DNA of 64,000 bases from Phocoena phocoena (lineage: Eukaryota > Chordata > Mammalia > Artiodactyla > Phocoenidae). The notes below the pieces were generated by a model, which did not search any database, was not told the origin of the DNA, and saw only the letters and a program-made list of their open reading frames with translations. Position numbers and translations under genes: made by a program. Positions 60,501-64,000 of the stretch are shown piece by piece. The stretch is taken from NCBI RefSeq assembly GCF_963924675.1, contig NC_089224.1:48775158-48839157 (forward strand), in the 5' to 3' direction. The first letter of the stretch is position 1, and each line of letters opens with the position of its first letter.

Positions 60501-63283
60501 GCCTTCTTCTCTTTCATAATCAGAAACCAAACCATAACCAGAAGATTTTATCTTGCAGCTTTGTTTTTCAATACTTAATCAGTTCCCCTTCCATGGTAGT
60601 CAGATTACTGTGTGTGTAAGGAGCTTGCTCCTACTGTGATTAATAGAGGAAACATTTTTTCTTATGAGGTCATCATGGTGTAAAGTTACCTTAAACAGCA
60701 TTCCTATTTGTAAGAGATGCCTGCCCACATGTGAACCCTGTGCCACATTCTTTTGGTTAACTTGAGTTTTTAATACATCTTAGGTTTGAGTAGGTGGCTA
60801 AGTAGTATTTAGTTCTGCAATAAATAGTGGTCCCCCAGAGCTTTACAAGTGCAGAACTTGTGTGGCCATACGCGGAGGTCCTGGAAGTATTACCAACATG
60901 CCAACCAACCACTATGCACTCAATGTCATGGGAATGAAGTCAAAGGGTGTGTGCAGAAAAAACAGGCTGAAAGTCCAGGTTGCATGTGTGATAGGACAAA
61001 AACACAGCTCTTCTGCTGACTCTATGACAGGGCTTAAAGCATTCAATGTCAAATGTATCCAAATGTCCTATGTGGCTATGACTGGAAGCAAAGTAGTTCC
61101 AAAGGTCAAAGTTTCTAAGGGAGAGTGTCAGAGGGACTGAATTGGCCAGTGACCACTTGGTGTTCTGAACTCATCTGAGGCGAGGAACCTAACCAATTTC
61201 TAACTTTCCCCCATCTCTACCCTCAGTAATAATCCTGATCACCATCATCATAAACTGCTTTATATTTGTCAGAAATTGTTCCAAGGGCTTTAAATATCTT
61301 TACAAACTAAATCCTCAGAAGCCTTATGAAACAGATACACAGAGGTTAAGAAACTTGCCCAATTCCGGCTCCAGCGTATGTGTTGTTAACTACCACCCAA
61401 CACTTCTTGAAAGCACAAAAAGGCAACAGGGACACCTCCTGACCTGAGGAGAGACACCAAGTCAGAGCTGCAAAGCTCTCTGTACCATCTCCTAGATGGA
61501 GCTGGAGACCTGGCAGAGGCCAATCACACAGGACCAGGAGGAAAGCACCTTCCAGCTCACCTTCTGGTTTTGTTTTGAAAGTCCTGAAAGTCTACAGAAA
61601 CTCATTCACGAGAACTATTCTACCCTGGGCCTCTGCAAAAGGGAGGCTGTCCCAGGCTAAGTTGTTTGACCACATGCCCTCAGTTACAATGGCTTCTCTA
61701 CAGAAGCTGGATGCCAGTAGTGTATATCTGGAGTGGTCCATGAGCAAGTCAGCAAGGAAAGCATGAAAAGTGGTTCTCATTTGCGAAATGAAACCCCCTT
61801 TCCCTTCTGGGCTCTGTAAATAGACCGCCCAAGTACTCAGGCTCTATAAATAGAAGCTATTAGTTTGGCAAAAGCCAGTGGTCTTGGGGGAGGCACAGAG
61901 ACACTGGAGACAACAATATTAGAGCATTGCATTTGGTCCCCAAAGTGGGATTCAACCTTAGAAGAAGAATGAGAATAAAAACTATGCAGTGTCCCCCATG
62001 GTTTGGCCAAAGTCTCCCAGGGAAGAGCCCATACAACCCCAGATCTTGTGCCCACTGAGGCAGATTCCTTCAACACTTTCAGGTACCTGATCTAGATATC
62101 AATCTAGAGAAATTTCTAGCTAAACCCCTTTGATCAGAGCATAAAATAACCTTCACTTGCAATCCACCTCTGAAAACAACTTTATCCAATATAATAATTT
62201 GAGGAATGCATTTTCAGGACATATACCAAACAGGCAAGAGCTACTAGCAAATTCATTTACTAGGATCTTACTCCCGAGTTTACACTTTGTCGACAGAGTT
62301 AATAAACATATGAGAACAAGGCCAGTAGAGCATCCAGTCCAAAGCCTTGATCTTTTAAATATGCCAGTCTGAACCTGGAGAAGGGAAATGAATTCTCTGA
62401 GGTCACATAACCCAAGCAGCTATCATGGGAAGAAATATAGTTCCAAAGGTCAGGGATGAGACACGGTTTCCAGGGAAGAATGCTGGAGGAACTGGATCGC
62501 CCGATGACATCAGCCAGTAGGAGGCTGACCAACTTCCAACTTCTCTCCATCTCTGTCCTCTTTTTGTCCAGAACTCTTTTTGCTAAACGAGACTATACTG
62601 TGTCAGCCATGGACAAGGTGAGGCCATCACCCTGTGAGAACCTTAAACGCTCCTTGTCAGGCTCTTGCTAGGAACACTATTTATACACCGCAACTGTCAA
62701 TGTCCAACCATATACCCTCTTATTAACAGGCCTAGTATAACTACCATGAACTGAGAAGATTTCCACTTAAATAATTTATTATAACTGGCAAGAGCTTACT
62801 CCCATTTGAGAACAGCACAGCTTAATTCTGAACTTATGACATTGTACCTAATGACTTCCTTAATGCCCAAATTTTCCTACTGCTTGAAAACAAGTTTTGA
62901 TGTGTCCCAAACGGCAACTTCCATTTGTGAGCACCTGAGCCTCTGTTTCTTCAACTACCCTTGTCTGGACTGGGGCACGGAGTCATTAGGGAAGGCTGTT
63001 TAGTGGAGGTGAAGCTAACTATATAAGATACAGGCATGTTTGCAGGAAATAAAAACTTATCTGTATGAAATAAGTTCTGTTTTTTTTTCCTCAAAGTAAA
63101 AGCATAGGGACATATTCCTCTGGTCTTTTTACTTCAATTTTCTCATTAGCAAGATTTTAGCAACTCTCAATACATTAGCAGGTTCTTCCTCCACTATCCA
63201 GTCTTGTAATTTACAACTATGTGTAGGGAGAGAAACAGCTCTCTCAACCCGCTTTACTCACTATAACATTTCCCTTCTTCATG
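60501..63283. other. Intron 2 DNA, mostly unrecognised
   Basis: A MIR-like antisense piece spans about 61230-61370 (acacagaggttaagaaacttgc). A 92-residue open frame at 60862-61140 has no family I recognise. 61087-61215 and 62437-62580 share diverged text (tagttccaaaggtca; later ccaactt/ccatctct phrases), suggesting two copies of one old repeat. I searched the minus strand for SH3GL2 exon 2 (the KLDDDFKEM part) and did not find it. Confidence 0.5.
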
Positions 63284-63945
63284 CTAAGTCAAGGGTTGGC
63301 AAACCATGGCCGGTGGGCCAAATCTGGGCCACTGCCTGTTGTTAGATTTTTTCCTTTTTTAAAAAAAAATTTATTTATTTTTGGCTGCGCTGGGTCTTCG
63401 TTGCTGTGCGGGCTTTCTCTAGTTGCGGCAAGCAGGGGCTACTCTTTGTTGCGGTGGCTTCTCTTGTTGCGCAGCACGGGCTCTAGGTGCGAGTCTTCAG
63501 TAGTTGCAGCACCTGGGCTCAATAGTTGTGGCTCACAGGCTCTAGAGCACAGGCTCAGTAGTTGTGGCGCACGGGCTTAGTTGCTCCGCGGCATGTGGGA
63601 TCTTCCTGGACCAGGGCTCGAACCCGTGTCCCCTGCATTGGCAGGCGGATTCTCAACCACTGTGCTATCAGGGAAGCCCCCGTTGTTAGATTTTTAAATA
63701 GTTGGAACAATTCAAAAGAAGAAGACTATTTTGTTGCACACAATAACTATACAAAATGCAAATTTCAGGGTCCTTGGGTAAATTTTATTGGAACACAGCC
63801 ATGCTCCTTCATTCAAATACCACTGATGCTTGCTTTTGCTCTTCAATAGCAGAGGTGAGGAGCTGCAACACAGACCACAGACGCCCTCTGGCCCACAAAG
63901 CCTAATATATTTACAGAAAAAGTTCGCTGCTCCCTGTGCTAAGGT
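63284..63945 (+). mobile_element. Old hAT-like transposon interrupted by a SINE
   Basis: The left part (63284-63350) reads tcaagggttggcaaacc, gggccaaatctgggcc; the right part (63682-63945) contains ttttattggaacacagccat and gcccacaaagcctaatat and ends gttcgctgctccctgtgc. These are the pieces of one mammal-wide fossil transposon that I do not name. Confidence 0.75.
63338..63694 (-). mobile_element. CHR-type SINE, minus strand, with 13-bp TSD
   Basis: The element (63351-63681) has the reversed tail (aaaaaaaaatttatttattt), ggctgcgctgggtcttcg, several gttgtggc.cacgggct-type units, then the tRNA-like head (ggctcgaacccgtgtcccc) ending atcagggaagcccc. The duplication gttgttagatttt lies at 63338-63350 and 63682-63694. 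It is of the same longer subtype as the copies at 33390 and 53062. Confidence 0.92.
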
Positions 63946-64000
63946 TCTACTTTCACAAAGGCATGCCACGCTGAATCTGCGGATGCCCATCATTTCACCA

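Larger units (their letters stand above)
5855..64000 (-). other. SH3GL2: SH3GL2 gene (endophilin-A1), 3' part of the transcription unit
   Basis: Seven exons on the minus strand join in frame to give residues 39-352 of endophilin-A1, a brain-enriched protein that binds and curves membrane at presynaptic terminals and recruits dynamin and synaptojanin during synaptic vesicle endocytosis. The ending VEILVALPH identifies the A1 paralogue; A2 and A3 end differently. The visible exons give 314 residues. With the 38 residues expected from exons 1 and 2, this makes exactly 352, the family length, so no exon is missing between exon 3 and the stop. All introns have GT donors and AG acceptors. Intron sizes are 42,156 bp (intron 3), 906 (4), 1,891 (5), 1,543 (6), 1,835 (7) and 2,094 (8). 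The promoter and exons 1-2 are outside the window. The 3' limit near 5855 is inferred from a polyadenylation signal. Confidence 0.97.

Overview
The window is mammalian nuclear DNA and looks cetacean (dolphin or whale). Seven copies of a tRNA-derived SINE with the 'gcttccctggtggc' head and the 'gccgcggagcggctgggcc' type body (CHR family of whales and their close relatives) are present. The long L1 copies are of cetartiodactyl type, and old mammal-wide repeats (MIR, L2, MER5-like, half-L1-like) fill much of the rest. There are no bacterial features and no CRISPR array, and no tRNA or rRNA gene was seen.

The only functional gene I can support is SH3GL2 (endophilin-A1), read from the minus strand. 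Seven coding exons are visible, with canonical splice sites and matching phases: exon 3 at 58558-58630, exon 4 at 16258-16401, exon 5 at 15218-15351, exon 6 at 13168-13326, exon 7 at 11521-11624, exon 8 at 9555-9685, and exon 9 from 7460 down to the stop at 7261. Together they encode 314 residues, which is residues 39-352 of a 352-residue protein. The first 38 residues (exons 1 and 2) lie beyond position 64000. The 3' UTR runs from 7260 to about 5860. Exons 4-9 are packed into about 9 kb, while intron 3 alone is 42 kb.

Layout by region: 1-5850 is DNA downstream of the gene with old repeats only. 5855-16401 is the 3' half of SH3GL2. 16402-58557 is intron 3, with a full-length but dead L1 on the plus strand (23528-30641), a half-L1-like region (20290-21830), a twin-primed L1 (35975-37631), two abutting minus-strand L1s inside a split DNA transposon (45861-53011), several SINEs, and L2/MIR fossils. 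58631-64000 is part of intron 2, with a broken RPL17 retrocopy, an L1 3' end, and a SINE inside an older transposon.

I found no undescribed molecular system. The observations worth a second look are about retrotransposition: an insertion made only of the first ~70 bases of an L1 5' UTR, a triplicated L1 target site, a 5'-truncated SINE with a perfect target-site duplication, a clean twin-priming inversion, and an L1 5' UTR placed so that an antisense promoter, if active, would read into SH3GL2 exon 4. Repeat family names were assigned by eye without a library search.
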